A stretch of DNA of 64,000 bases, taken from positions 29,679-93,678 of the forward strand of contig CAMHUC010000007.1 of assembly GCA_946188155.1 (NCBI GenBank). Reading direction: 5' to 3'. Source of the DNA: an uncultured bacterium. GTDB taxonomy: Bacteria; Bacteroidota; Bacteroidia; Bacteroidales; Bacteroidaceae. Below the pieces are notes generated by a model. It was not told the origin of the DNA. It worked only from the letters and a program-made list of their open reading frames with translations, and made no database searches. Shown here piece after piece: positions 43,011 through 50,937 of this stretch (positions within the stretch are counted from its first letter, which is position 1; the number at the start of each line of letters is the position of its first letter). Position numbers and translations under genes: made by a program.

Positions 43011-43546
43011 CGCGGCAGGAGTGTTCGTTCGCCGCGCCAGCCCTGCCAGAGCGGTGCCGACGGGTTGTGGCTATACAGTATCAGGCACACGCGCCCCACG
43101 ATGCGGTGCTCAGGGATGAATCCTAACTGTCGGCTACCGAGCTGGTTGTTCTCCCCAACCGGCTCCACCCAGTAGTAGTCCTGGTCGGCACAGTTTTTCA
43201 GACCTGGCACGATGACAGGTGCGGGGGTGCGAAGGGTGGTGACGGTGTCGCCGGGGAGGGCGGCACAGCGACAGATGAGCAGCTGCCCCAGAGAGTCCTC
43301 AAAGGCGATGAAATCGCCCTTTTTTACCGATTGGCGGCACAGGCGGCCATAGTCGAAGAGCGAGCCGCGGCTGCCCGTCCTTAGCCCGTAGCTCCATCGG
43401 TTCACCAGCACACGGTCGCCAGCCAGGAAGGTTGGCGACATGCCGCTGCCCTCGATGGTGCAGACGGTCATCACCAGACTCCGGAAGGCGAGCATCGCCA
43501 CGAGGGCGACGGCCAGTGCCGCGATGAACTTCAGTGTGCTACGCAT
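43007..43546 (-). CDS. Signal peptidase I paralogue lacking the canonical Ser/Lys dyad
   Basis: 179-residue S26-family protein with one N-terminal membrane anchor. The family boxes are recognisable: GSGMSPTFLAGDRVLVNRW, KKGDFIAFE, CRCAALPGD and a C-terminal LGFIPEHRIVGRV. However, the residue before Met36, normally the catalytic Ser of the SM-x-PT box, is Gly35, and the position of the catalytic Lys in the KR-x-x-x-LPGD box is Cys92. The active homologue upstream keeps both. It may be an inactive regulatory partner or use different residues. It follows lepB after a gap occupied by element B4 and overlaps wbqC. Confidence 0.82.
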   Translation of the reverse strand: MRSTLKFIAALAVALVAMLAFRSLVMTVCTIEGSGMSPTFLAGDRVLVNRWSYGLRTGSRGSLFDYGRLCRQSVKKGDFIAFEDSLGQLLICRCAALPGDTVTTLRTPAPVIVPGLKNCADQDYYWVEPVGENNQLGSRQLGFIPEHRIVGRVCLILYSHNPSAPLWQGWRGERTLLPR

Positions 43547-43556
43547 TGCTTCTTTT

Positions 43557-43684
43557 GTTTATAGTTTAGGGTTTATAGTTTATAGCTGATTACTCCTGTA
43601 GTCAGGACTACTAACATGACAGTTACACAATAACAGCATAGCAAATGTAATCATCTATAAACTATAAACCTTAAACTATAAACT
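43557..43684. repeat. Inverted heptamer element B4 (gene-less sibling of B5)
   Basis: Left arm GTTTATAGTTTAGG... (43557-43585) then GCTGATTAC, a 53-bp core, GTAATCATCTATAAAC and a right arm (43654-43684). Its left end matches that of B5, the element around the four-helix-bundle gene at 50487-50873, with one difference over more than 35 bp, but the core has no gene. Confidence 0.88.
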
Positions 43685-43696
43685 TCTAATTAAACC

Positions 43697-45127
43697 TTAC
43701 TTAATGTTGTCCACAAAGCGGAACAGGCGATTCCACCGGATGCCGCCGAGACCGCTGCGGTCGGGGTCGCTGCTCCACCAGATGAAGATGGGCTTGCCCA
43801 CGATGTGGTCCTCGGGCACGAAGCCCCAGTAGCGGGAGTCGAGCGAGTTGTGGCGGTTGTCGCCCATCATCCAGTAGTAGTCCATCTTGAAGGTGTACTC
43901 ACGTGCCTCCTTGCCGTTGATGAGAATCCGCCCGTCGTCGGTCACCTCCAGCCGGTTGCCCTCGTAGGTGCGGATGGGGCGCTCGTAGATGGCCAGGTTG
44001 TCGAGGGTAAGCTTCACGCTCTTGCCCTTCTGCGGAATCCACACGGGGCCGTAGTTGTCGCGCGTCCAGTGCTTATTGCCGTTCAGGGGGTAGATGTCCC
44101 ACTCCTCGGCATCCTTGTTCAGCACGATGCTCTCGGCATAGCCCTGCTGCTTGAGCGTCTCCACGGCCCGTTGGGTCATCGGCATGTAGCCGAGGGTGTT
44201 CAGGCTCATCAGGTCCTCCATCGTGATGCCCAGCTCCTTCATCAGCTCGTCGGGCAGGGCCTGCTTCAGCTTCAGCCGGTAGGTGTACTGCACGTTGTCG
44301 GGCTCCTTGTTGGCCTTGCCGTCGAGGTAGATGATGCGGTCCTTGATCTGCAGCGTCTGTCCGGGCAGGCCCACGCAGCGCTTCACGTAGTTCTCGCGAC
44401 GGTCGGCGGGGCGGGTGATAATCTCGCCAAACTCAGCACTGTTGTCCGCAATGTATTCCCGGCCTCCCTGATAGATGGCTTCAAAGAGTCTACGCCTGGT
44501 CAGGATGTCAAGGGAGTCGGGATCGGGCCGCTGGGGATAGATCTTATAGCCGACGTCGTAGCAAAGCCGATAGAAGTCCTGCGCCTGATAGTTCTGCGAC
44601 GAGCAGAGGGTGTCGCCCGCCGGGTAGTTGAACACCACGATGTCGTTCAGCTGCACCTGCCCCAGTCCGCTCACGCGGCGGTAGTCCCACTGCGGCCACT
44701 CGATATACGACTTACACTCCACCACAGGCAGCGTGTGCTGCGTCAGAGGCATCGTCAGCGGTGTCTGCGGGATGCGGGGGCCGTATGAGACCTTTGACAC
44801 GAACAGGTAGTCGCCCGTGAGCAGCGACTTCTCCAGCGAGCTGGAGGGGATGACGTAGTTCTGGAAGAAGAACAGGTTGATGAAGTAGACGGCCACGAGG
44901 GCGAACACCAGTGCGTCGACCCACGACATGACCCACTTCACCGGGCCTTCCTCCTCCTTCCACCACTGCCACCGTATCTTCTTGGTGATGTAGACATCGT
45001 AGATGAACGGCACCACTATGAGGCCCCACCACGACTTCACCCAGTAGAGGAACAGCAGGTAGAGTACCAGCACCACCGCGAACTTCGCCCACTGCAGCTT
45101 CGGATTTGTTTTCTTCTTTTTCTCCAT
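43697..45127 (-). CDS. lepB: Signal peptidase I
   Basis: 476-residue inner-membrane serine peptidase that removes signal peptides. Several N-terminal hydrophobic segments (to about 85) precede box B, NYVIPSSSLEKSLLTGDYLFV, with catalytic Ser97. Box D, NYVKRCVGLPGQTLQI, gives Lys249. Box E, YYWMMGDNRHNSLDSRYWG, is intact. The long insertion between boxes B and D is normal for Bacteroidota LepB, which are longer than the about 320-residue E. coli enzyme. The gene lies between dapB and the inactive-looking paralogue, an arrangement common in Bacteroidota. Confidence 0.95.
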   Translation of the reverse strand: MEKKKKTNPKLQWAKFAVVLVLYLLFLYWVKSWWGLIVVPFIYDVYITKKIRWQWWKEEEGPVKWVMSWVDALVFALVAVYFINLFFFQNYVIPSSSLEKSLLTGDYLFVSKVSYGPRIPQTPLTMPLTQHTLPVVECKSYIEWPQWDYRRVSGLGQVQLNDIVVFNYPAGDTLCSSQNYQAQDFYRLCYDVGYKIYPQRPDPDSLDILTRRRLFEAIYQGGREYIADNSAEFGEIITRPADRRENYVKRCVGLPGQTLQIKDRIIYLDGKANKEPDNVQYTYRLKLKQALPDELMKELGITMEDLMSLNTLGYMPMTQRAVETLKQQGYAESIVLNKDAEEWDIYPLNGNKHWTRDNYGPVWIPQKGKSVKLTLDNLAIYERPIRTYEGNRLEVTDDGRILINGKEAREYTFKMDYYWMMGDNRHNSLDSRYWGFVPEDHIVGKPIFIWWSSDPDRSGLGGIRWNRLFRFVDNIK

Positions 45128-45138
45128 AATTCTTTTTT

Positions 45139-45213
45139 GCAGCGGACTATACGGACTTATCGGACTCTTTCCCTTTTCTATCTTAGTCCGTGTCAGTCCG
45201 TGTAGTCCGCTGC
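45139..45213. repeat. Inverted short-repeat element (CGGACT units)
   Basis: Left arm 45139-45166 (GCAGCGGACTATACGGACT...) and right arm 45185-45213 are inverted copies built from CGGACT units spaced by 3-4 bp, around an 18-bp pyrimidine-rich core. It occupies nearly the whole gap between dapB and lepB. Confidence 0.85.
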
Positions 45214-45216
45214 CAA

Positions 45217-45933
45217 TTAAAACTTAAACATATCTGAGATAGTCAGCAGCCCCTGATGCTCCTTGGTGTACTCCGCAGCCAGCACGGCACCGAGAGCAAA
45301 GCCCTTGCGCGAGTGGGCATCGTGACTGATGGTGATCAGGTCGGCCTCCGAGTCGTAGCGGACGGTATGGATGCCCGGCACCTCGCCGCGGCGGATGTCG
45401 TCCACGCGCAGCAGACGGGGGTCGGTGGTCTCCTCGGCCCACCCCTCCTTGCGGTCCAGGCGCTCCACGATCTCCTCGGCCAGCGTGATGGCCGTGCCAC
45501 TGGGGTGGTCGAGCTTATGCACGTGGTGCGTCTCCTCCAGCTCCACGTCGTACTGCGGGAACTGGTTCATAATCTTGGCCAGGTAGCGGTTGACGGCCGA
45601 GAAGATGGCCACCCCGATGGAGAAGTTAGAGGCCCAGAAGAGCGTCTTGCCCTCCTCGCTGCAGGCCCGCCTCACGTCGTCGCCATGCTCCTTCAGCCAA
45701 CCCGTGGAGCCGCTGACCACCTTCACCCCCCTGGCCCAGGCCTTCAGATAATTGCCGTAGGCCACCTGCGGGGCAGTGAACTCGATGGCCACGTCGGCCG
45801 ATGCAAACTCAGGACTGTCGAAGTCCTGCTGGTTGTCAATATCAATGATACTCACAATCTCGTGACCACGGTCGAGGGCTATCTGCTCGATCATCTTGCC
45901 CATCTTGCCGTAGCCGATTAAAGCTATCTTCAT
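45217..45933 (-). CDS. dapB: 4-hydroxy-tetrahydrodipicolinate reductase
   Basis: 238-residue cytoplasmic enzyme of the lysine/meso-diaminopimelate pathway, reducing 4-hydroxy-tetrahydrodipicolinate with NAD(P)H. The Rossmann start MKIALIGYGKMGKMIEQIA, the catalytic block ELEETHHVHKLDHPSGTA with the paired His and Lys residues, and the end RKGFALGAVLAAEY are all family hallmarks. Slightly shorter than E. coli DapB, as usual in Bacteroidota. The promoter element TACCTTTG is at 45957-45964. First gene of the dapB-lepB-lepB-like-wbqC unit. Confidence 0.96.
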   Translation of the reverse strand: MKIALIGYGKMGKMIEQIALDRGHEIVSIIDIDNQQDFDSPEFASADVAIEFTAPQVAYGNYLKAWARGVKVVSGSTGWLKEHGDDVRRACSEEGKTLFWASNFSIGVAIFSAVNRYLAKIMNQFPQYDVELEETHHVHKLDHPSGTAITLAEEIVERLDRKEGWAEETTDPRLLRVDDIRRGEVPGIHTVRYDSEADLITISHDAHSRKGFALGAVLAAEYTKEHQGLLTISDMFKF

Positions 45934-45956
45934 ACTTAATTCGAATTAAAACGCTG

Positions 45957-45964
45957 CAAAGGTA
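45957..45964 (-). promoter_or_regulatory. -7 element (TACCTTTG) of dapB
   Basis: TAnnTTTG on the minus strand, 23 nt upstream of the start at 45933. Confidence 0.65.
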
Positions 45965-45973
45965 CTAATTTAA

Positions 45974-46048
45974 ATGAAGAATGAAGAATGAAGAGTGAAG
46001 AATTTGCTGCCGCCACACAAATTTTTCACTTTTCACTTTTCACTTTTA
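45974..46048. repeat. Inverted short-repeat element (GAAGAAT / TCACTTTT units)
   Basis: Left arm of GAAGAAT/GAAGAGT heptamers (45974-46004) and right arm of TTTTCAC units (46020-46048) are roughly inverted copies around a GC-rich core (GCTGCCGCC). It lies between divergent dapB and the DUF3857 gene. Confidence 0.75.
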
Positions 46049-46094
46049 GCTTTTTTTTGCGTCTAACGGGTAAGAACATATAATTTAATAACAG

Positions 46095-47084
46095 ATGAAT
46101 ACAAGCACTTCTTTTCGGAAATTATTGCTAATGGCAGCATTCGCTGCCTGTGTCAACGGGGCGAACGCACAGCTGCCCAATGAGAAATTCGGCAAACCGT
46201 CGAACCTGGAGTGGGACTACGTGGGCTGGGGCGATGCCACCACTGCCGACGCCATCATCCTCTCGAAGACGATGAAGGCCACCTATCAGCTCACTGACCA
46301 GGTGGACACCTACAACGAGTCGTTCTCCGACCTGGGTGCCGACAACATCACCGACTTCAGCAAGAACGTGATCGACCAGAGCAACATCCTGGTCAGGTAT
46401 GAGGTGGCACTGCGCACCAAGATCCTGAAGCCCGAGGGTACACGCCATGCCAATATCGACATCACTTACTTCGACGTAGACAACGGCAACACCATTCTGC
46501 GCGACGAGCTGACGGACATGAAGGTCACGGTGTTCAGCAAGAACGAGAAGGGAAAGGTGGTGAAGCGAAAGGTGACGACCGGCGACTTCCGGCGGGAGCG
46601 CATCGACGCCAACTACATGGTGATGCACGTGGAGGTGCCCGGCGTCGAGCCTGGCAGCATCGTGGAGTACCAGTACAACCTGACCAGCACCCGGCCCACG
46701 TTCCTCTACGACTGGGTGTTCCAGGAGTGCATCCCGACGGTACGCTCGAAATGCGACATCGAGATTCCGGCATTCCTGCAGTTCTACATGAATGCGCCTA
46801 TCAACAAACTCATCAAGTCGAACGTCGAGGTGGGCCGACTGGCATACGACACCAACCGCCCCGACCTGAAGAGAGGCAAGTCGATACCCACGAACCACTA
46901 CACCATCACGGGCGACTATATCCTGCCCCAAGGACAAGCCCTGAAGCACAACCAGAACAGCACCGACGGCAAGAAGGAGGCCGCCGAGGAGGAAATAGCA
47001 CCCTTCACCAGCCGCATCAACATGGCCAACGTTACCCCTCCGGCAGGCATGCCGAAAGGCAGTACGCACTTGAGGCTGAAATAA
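46095..47084 (+). CDS. DUF3857 domain-containing secreted protein
   Basis: 329-residue exported protein (signal peptide to about 25, NGANAQLP). The DUF3857 fold is suggested by the pattern ILVRYEVALRTKILKPEGTRHANI, here an early beta strand pair, and the block VPGVEPGSIVEYQYNLTS...FLYDWVFQECIPTVRSK, which is the best conserved part of the family. Most DUF3857 proteins continue into a transglutaminase domain; this one stops after about 330 residues with a basic, Lys/Glu-rich tail, so it is the short form. No function is established. No TAnnTTTG element is obvious upstream. Confidence 0.75.
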   Translation: MNTSTSFRKLLLMAAFAACVNGANAQLPNEKFGKPSNLEWDYVGWGDATTADAIILSKTMKATYQLTDQVDTYNESFSDLGADNITDFSKNVIDQSNILVRYEVALRTKILKPEGTRHANIDITYFDVDNGNTILRDELTDMKVTVFSKNEKGKVVKRKVTTGDFRRERIDANYMVMHVEVPGVEPGSIVEYQYNLTSTRPTFLYDWVFQECIPTVRSKCDIEIPAFLQFYMNAPINKLIKSNVEVGRLAYDTNRPDLKRGKSIPTNHYTITGDYILPQGQALKHNQNSTDGKKEAAEEEIAPFTSRINMANVTPPAGMPKGSTHLRLK

Positions 47085-47095
47085 ATTTTTAATTT

Positions 47096-47539
47096 CTCTT
47101 GCCACTGTTGCCACTTGCGGTTAACTCATTGGCGTTGAGCCGTTTACACGCTTGCAACAACATGTGTTTAGTGGCAACACCGAGCGGAATGCCATCCCAT
47201 CAGACGACAGCGCGGAATGCCATCCCATCAGACGACAGAACGGACTGCTCCCCTGGCTGAAGGGCTGAGAAACTCTTCGTTCGGAAGTAGGGTGTTCGAT
47301 ATCTTGTACTCGGTTATCACCGACTTTTGTAGGGCGTTTTGTTTGTCAAACGCCGCATGGGAAAAAAGAGACCACTGGCTGGAATCGGCAGTCCAGGCCC
47401 TGGACCCGCCATAACGCCGCATCAGCGAGCCAAGCCTCTGGCGGCCCCGAACAGCCGTTGCCACTGTTGCCACTCTCTTGCCACTACGTAATCGGCTGAC
47501 AATCAAGCGTGTAAGGCTTAGTGGCAAGAGTGGCAAGAG
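47096..47539. repeat. Inverted repeat element with TTGCCACT units and nested repeats
   Basis: Ends 47096-47115 and 47520-47539 are inverted 20-bp copies (19 match), each two units of CTTGCCACT. A second inner match (TTTACACGCTTG near 47141 against the reverse strand near 47510) extends the arms. Inside are another TTGCCACT cluster (47458-47485), two 27-bp direct copies at 47184-47210 and 47212-47238, and a 29-bp sequence at 47328-47356 found again at 59541-59569. It fills the 534-bp gap before the deacetylase gene. No convincing gene is inside. Confidence 0.8.
47328..47356 (+). repeat. Dispersed 29-bp repeat, copy 1
   Basis: Begins TGTAGGGCGTTTTG and ends CAAACGCCGC, with a 7-bp internal stem (GGCGTTT/AAACGCC). 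27 of 29 positions match copy 2 at 59541-59569 in inverse orientation. Confidence 0.8.
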
Positions 47540-47582
47540 AAAAAATAATTCAGTTTTATTCTTTCGTTTCGCCGATTATTAT

Positions 47583-47590
47583 TACCTTTG
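47583..47590 (+). promoter_or_regulatory. -7 element (TACCTTTG) of the deacetylase gene
   Basis: TAnnTTTG, 28 nt upstream of the start at 47619. Confidence 0.65.
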
Positions 47591-47618
47591 CCGAGGATAT
47601 TAACAATGATAGAGAGAG

Positions 47619-48398
47619 ATGATACTGTTAAGTTTTGATACAGAGGAGTTCGACGTGCCGCGCGAACACGGGGTAGACTTCTCACTGGAAGAGGGGATGG
47701 CCGTGTCGAAGGTGGGCACCAACCGCATCCTCGACGTGCTGAAGGAGAACGGCGTGCGCGCCACCTTCTTCTGCACAGGCAACTTTGCCGAAAACGCCCC
47801 CGAGGTGATGCAGCGCATCGCGGAGGAGGGCCACGAGGTGGCCTGCCACGGTGTAGACCACTGGCAGCCCCAGGCGAGCGACTTCGCCCGCTCGAAGGAG
47901 ATTGTGGAGCGCGTCAGCGGCCGCACCGTCTACGGCTACCGCCAGCCCCGTATGTTCCCCGTGGTGGAGTCGGAAATCAAGCGCGTGGGCTACCGCTACA
48001 ACTCGTCGCTCAACCCCGCCTTCATCCCCGGGCGCTACATGCACCTGACGGCTCCGCGCACCTGGTTCATGAAGGACGGCGTGATGCAGATACCCGCCTC
48101 GGTGACGCCGCTCGTGCGCTTCCCACTGTTCTGGCTGTCGCTGCACAACCTGCCCGAGGGCCTGTACCACTGGATGGTGCGCCGCGTGCTGAGGACGGAC
48201 GGCTACTTCGTCACCTACTTCCACCCCTGGGAGTTCTTCGAGCTGCGCGAGCACCCGGAGTTCCGCATGCCCTTCATCATCCGCAACCACAGCGGGCGGC
48301 AGATGTGCCAGCGGCTGGACCGCCTCGTGAAGATGCTCAAGGAGCGCGGCCACGAGTTTATCACCTACAACGAATTCGTAAACCGCCATAACCCATGA
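47619..48398 (+). CDS. Polysaccharide deacetylase family protein (NodB homology domain)
   Basis: 259-residue protein without a signal peptide, probably cytoplasmic or membrane-associated. The NodB motifs are clear: SFDTEEFD with Asp7 as likely base, the metal-binding His77 and His81 in ACHGVDHW, ATFFCTGNF, and RQPRMFP. The C-terminal part with TYFHPWEFFELREHP resembles the DUF3473-bearing deacetylases of exopolysaccharide loci. It would remove acetyl groups from a glycan or glycolipid. It overlaps the next gene, a GT2 glycosyltransferase, by 4 bp, so the pair is coupled and likely acts on the same lipid-linked sugar. Confidence 0.9.
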   Translation: MILLSFDTEEFDVPREHGVDFSLEEGMAVSKVGTNRILDVLKENGVRATFFCTGNFAENAPEVMQRIAEEGHEVACHGVDHWQPQASDFARSKEIVERVSGRTVYGYRQPRMFPVVESEIKRVGYRYNSSLNPAFIPGRYMHLTAPRTWFMKDGVMQIPASVTPLVRFPLFWLSLHNLPEGLYHWMVRRVLRTDGYFVTYFHPWEFFELREHPEFRMPFIIRNHSGRQMCQRLDRLVKMLKERGHEFITYNEFVNRHNP

Positions 48399-49333
48399 TC
48401 AAGCTTGCCACCGTATCACCCTGCTATAATGAAGAGGAGGTGCTCCGCCACTCCGTGGAGCGGCTGTCGGCCCTCTTCGAGCGCATGACGGCCGAGGGGC
48501 TCATCTCCAGAGACTCGATGATGGTGTTCGTCAACGACGGCAGCCGCGACCGCACCTGGGAGATTATCCGCCAGCTGCACCAGGAGAACCGCTTCGTGCG
48601 GGGCATCAACCTCTCGCGCAACGAGGGCCACCAGAACGCCCTCTTCGCCGGCATGATGACCGCCCGCGAATGGGCCGACGCCATCGTCACCATCGACGCC
48701 GACCTGCAGGACGACATCGAGTGCATCCCCCAGATGGTGCGCCACTTCGAGGAGGGCTACGACATCGTCTACGGCGTGAAGGTGTCGCGACAGGGCGACC
48801 CGCTGATGAAGAAGCTCACCGCCCAGACCTTCTACAAGCTGCAGAGCGCGATGGGCGTGGAAAGCGTCTACAACCACGCCGACTTCCGGCTGATGAGCCG
48901 CCGCTCGCTCGATATGCTCAGCACCTACAAGGAGCACAACCTCTACCTGCGGGGGCTCATCCCGCAGATAGGACTGCCCTCGACCACCGTCGACGACACC
49001 ATCAGCGAGCGCTATGCCGGCAGCTCGAAATACACGCTGGGCAAGATGATGGGACTGGCCCTGAACGGCATCACGGCCTTCTCCGTGAAGCCTCTGTACC
49101 TGATCTTCAACATCGGGCTGCTGTTCCTCGTCGTCGCCTTAGGCATCGGGGTCTACGTGGCCTACGCCCTCATCACCGGCTCGGCCGTCCACGGCTGGGC
49201 ATCACTGATGCTGTCCGTATGGCTCGTGGGGGGCTTCATACTCACCTCGCTCGGCATCATGGGGGCCTACATCGGCAAGATCTATACCGAGGTGAAGCAC
49301 CGCCCGCTGTTCCACGTACAGGAAATCCTCTGA
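48395..49333 (+). CDS. Family 2 glycosyltransferase, GtrB/DPM1-like with two membrane segments
   Basis: 312-residue membrane-anchored GT2. The GT-A start SPCYNEEEVLRHSVERL, the DxD-type motif TIDADLQDD (about 94-102), and the GxKxxRxGD-like segment GVKVSRQGDPLMKKL are those of polyprenyl-phosphate glycosyltransferases such as GtrB and ArnC. Two C-terminal transmembrane segments (about 232-260 and 268-295) follow. It probably transfers a sugar onto undecaprenyl phosphate at the inner membrane. Start ATG overlaps the stop of the deacetylase gene. The stop is only 3 bp from the convergent dprA stop. Confidence 0.92.
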   Translation: MIKLATVSPCYNEEEVLRHSVERLSALFERMTAEGLISRDSMMVFVNDGSRDRTWEIIRQLHQENRFVRGINLSRNEGHQNALFAGMMTAREWADAIVTIDADLQDDIECIPQMVRHFEEGYDIVYGVKVSRQGDPLMKKLTAQTFYKLQSAMGVESVYNHADFRLMSRRSLDMLSTYKEHNLYLRGLIPQIGLPSTTVDDTISERYAGSSKYTLGKMMGLALNGITAFSVKPLYLIFNIGLLFLVVALGIGVYVAYALITGSAVHGWASLMLSVWLVGGFILTSLGIMGAYIGKIYTEVKHRPLFHVQEIL

Positions 49334-49336
49334 GGG

Positions 49337-50458
49337 CTACTTCAGCAGGTGGTACATCCCGCCGGCGAAAGGCTTCACCACGCCCTTCAGCTCCAACTGG
49401 AAGAGCAGGGCCGACAGCTGGCCGATGGGGATGCCAGTCTTCACGCTCAGCACGCTCAGCTGCAGGTCGTTAGCCTGCTGGAGCTGCGCCACGATGGCCT
49501 GCTCCTCTGCCGTGAGGTCGGGGAATAGATTTCTTTCGATTCCATCGGCCAGTGCGTGCCTCCTGCCGGCCTCCTGCTGCCAGCCCATAGCCCGGGCGAA
49601 GTCGTCGGCACAGGAGATCAGTGCCGCCACATTGTCGCGAATCAGGTTGTTACACCCCGCGCTGTAGGGCATGTCTACCGAGCCGGGGAAAGCGAACACA
49701 TGGCGGTCGTAGCTCTGGGCTATCTCGGCCGTGATCAGTCCCCCACCCTTCGCAGCACTCTCCACCACGATGCAGGCATCCGACATGCCTGCCACGATGC
49801 GGTTGCGGCGCACGAAGTTGGGCTTGTCGGCATTGGTCTGCGACATGAACTCGGTGAGCAGCCCGCCCTGGGAGAGCATCCGCGCCGCCGTGTCGCGGTG
49901 GCGGTAGGGATAGATCTGGTCAAGCCCGTGGGCCAGCACACCCACCGTGGGATAGCCGTTCTCCAGGGCGTGCCGATGGGCACAGATGTCAACCCCGTAG
50001 GCCAGCCCGCTGACGATGAGCACCTGCGGGCACTGCTGCCTGAGGTCGCCTACAAAGCGGCGTATCAGGTCGCCGCCGTAGCTGGTCATCTGGCGGGTGC
50101 CCACGACGCTGATGACCTTCGCCTGGTTCAGGTCGGCATTGCCGCGATAGTAGAGCACGATAGGCGCATCGGGGCACTCCGTGAGGCGCCGGGGGTAGTC
50201 GTCGTCCATGAGCGTCAGGCCCCTGATCTGGTGCTCCTGCATGAATCGGAGTTCAAATTCCGCCCGTTTCATCGGCTCACTCCAGTCCTTCAGGGCTTCC
50301 TGCAGGCGCGGCGAACAGTCTTTCAGGATATCGCCGATATCGTTCCTGTGTTCATAGAGCATCTGGGCACTGCCAACGGTACGGTACAGCTCGAGTGCCG
50401 TCGCATAATTGAAATTGCTGATGCGCGTCAGCGCCATCGCGTAGAACAGTTCTTCCAT
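49337..50458 (-). CDS. dprA: DNA-processing protein DprA
   Basis: 373-residue DprA/Smf protein, which loads RecA on incoming single-stranded DNA in natural transformation. The helical N-terminal region (1-100) includes YYRGNADLNQAKVISVVGTR, of which SVVGTRQMTSYG starts the Rossmann fold; SGLAYGVDICAHRHAL and the FPGSVDMPYSAGCNNLIR block follow. A winged-helix C-terminal domain (about 310-373, VLSVKTGIPIGQLSALLFQLELKGVV, cited here by its core KTGIPIGQLSALL) ends the chain. It is full length. Downstream of DUF2851 and the B5 element on the same strand. Confidence 0.95.
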   Translation of the reverse strand: MEELFYAMALTRISNFNYATALELYRTVGSAQMLYEHRNDIGDILKDCSPRLQEALKDWSEPMKRAEFELRFMQEHQIRGLTLMDDDYPRRLTECPDAPIVLYYRGNADLNQAKVISVVGTRQMTSYGGDLIRRFVGDLRQQCPQVLIVSGLAYGVDICAHRHALENGYPTVGVLAHGLDQIYPYRHRDTAARMLSQGGLLTEFMSQTNADKPNFVRRNRIVAGMSDACIVVESAAKGGGLITAEIAQSYDRHVFAFPGSVDMPYSAGCNNLIRDNVAALISCADDFARAMGWQQEAGRRHALADGIERNLFPDLTAEEQAIVAQLQQANDLQLSVLSVKTGIPIGQLSALLFQLELKGVVKPFAGGMYHLLK

Positions 50459-50462
50459 ATCT

Positions 50463-50930
50463 TGTTTATAGTTTAGAGTTTATAGTTTATAGCTGATTAC
50501 CTTGCATGCGAGATTTAAGGGTACCTTGCATAGAAGACAGCATCTTATAAATTGTGCCAATCTCTGATTCTATTCGCTCGAATTGTTCGGTATTTATATA
50601 TAATAAATCTAAAGCTATTTCCGTCTGGCACATTAACTCCATCAAAGAACCATACGAGATCTCCAGGAAATGGAACTGCTCTTTTGGAGAAGCCTTTGCA
50701 GTTCCCTCTGCTATATTTGACGGTATAGATATTACGGCTCTTCGCATCTGATCGCTAAGAGCATACTTCTCTTCCTTAGGGAACCTTCCTGACATTTCAT
50801 AAATATCCTTTACCAATTCTCTTGCAGCTTGATAAACATTTAGTTTACGATAAGAAAAATTATATTGTATCATTGCTTTTTCATTTTAAAAGGTAATCAT
50901 CTATAAACTATAAACTTTAAACTATAAACC
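50463..50930. mobile_element. Inverted heptamer element B5 carrying a four-helix-bundle gene
   Basis: Left arm 50463-50501 and right arm 50891-50930 are inverted copies (about 37 of 39 matching), built of GTTTATA/GTTTAGA heptamers ending in GCTGATTACCT or its complement. Between them lies only the 128-codon gene at 50487-50873, whose last codons and stop are formed by the left arm. The internal sequence is clearly AT-richer than the flanking dprA and DUF2851 genes. B4 at 43557-43684 has the same ends but no gene. Mobility is inferred; no target-site duplication was identified with confidence. Confidence 0.7.
50487..50873 (-). CDS. Four-helix-bundle protein (S23/Avd-like, TIGR02436 type)
   Basis: 128-residue member of the four-helix-bundle superfamily. 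The start MIQYNFSYRKLNVYQAARELV and the family core RRAVISIPSNIAEGTAKAS and FLEISYGSLMELMCQTEIA are textbook for the group related to proteins of 23S rRNA intervening sequences. Such proteins are small, basic and suspected to bind nucleic acid, but no activity is established. The gene is AT-rich compared with its neighbours and is enclosed by the inverted heptamer arms of element B5; its C-terminal GNQL and stop are array-derived. Transcription signals were not recognised. Confidence 0.9.
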   Translation of the reverse strand: MIQYNFSYRKLNVYQAARELVKDIYEMSGRFPKEEKYALSDQMRRAVISIPSNIAEGTAKASPKEQFHFLEISYGSLMELMCQTEIALDLLYINTEQFERIESEIGTIYKMLSSMQGTLKSRMQGNQL

Positions 50931-50937
50931 AAAAGAA

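Noticed and set aside
47228..47536. 102-codon minus-strand frame inside the composite repeat element
   Set aside because: Consists of translated repeats; ends coincide with the inverted arms and it has no promoter.
50487..50873. Diversity-generating retroelement, because the protein resembles Avd
   Set aside because: No reverse transcriptase and no template/variable repeat pair were seen in the window.
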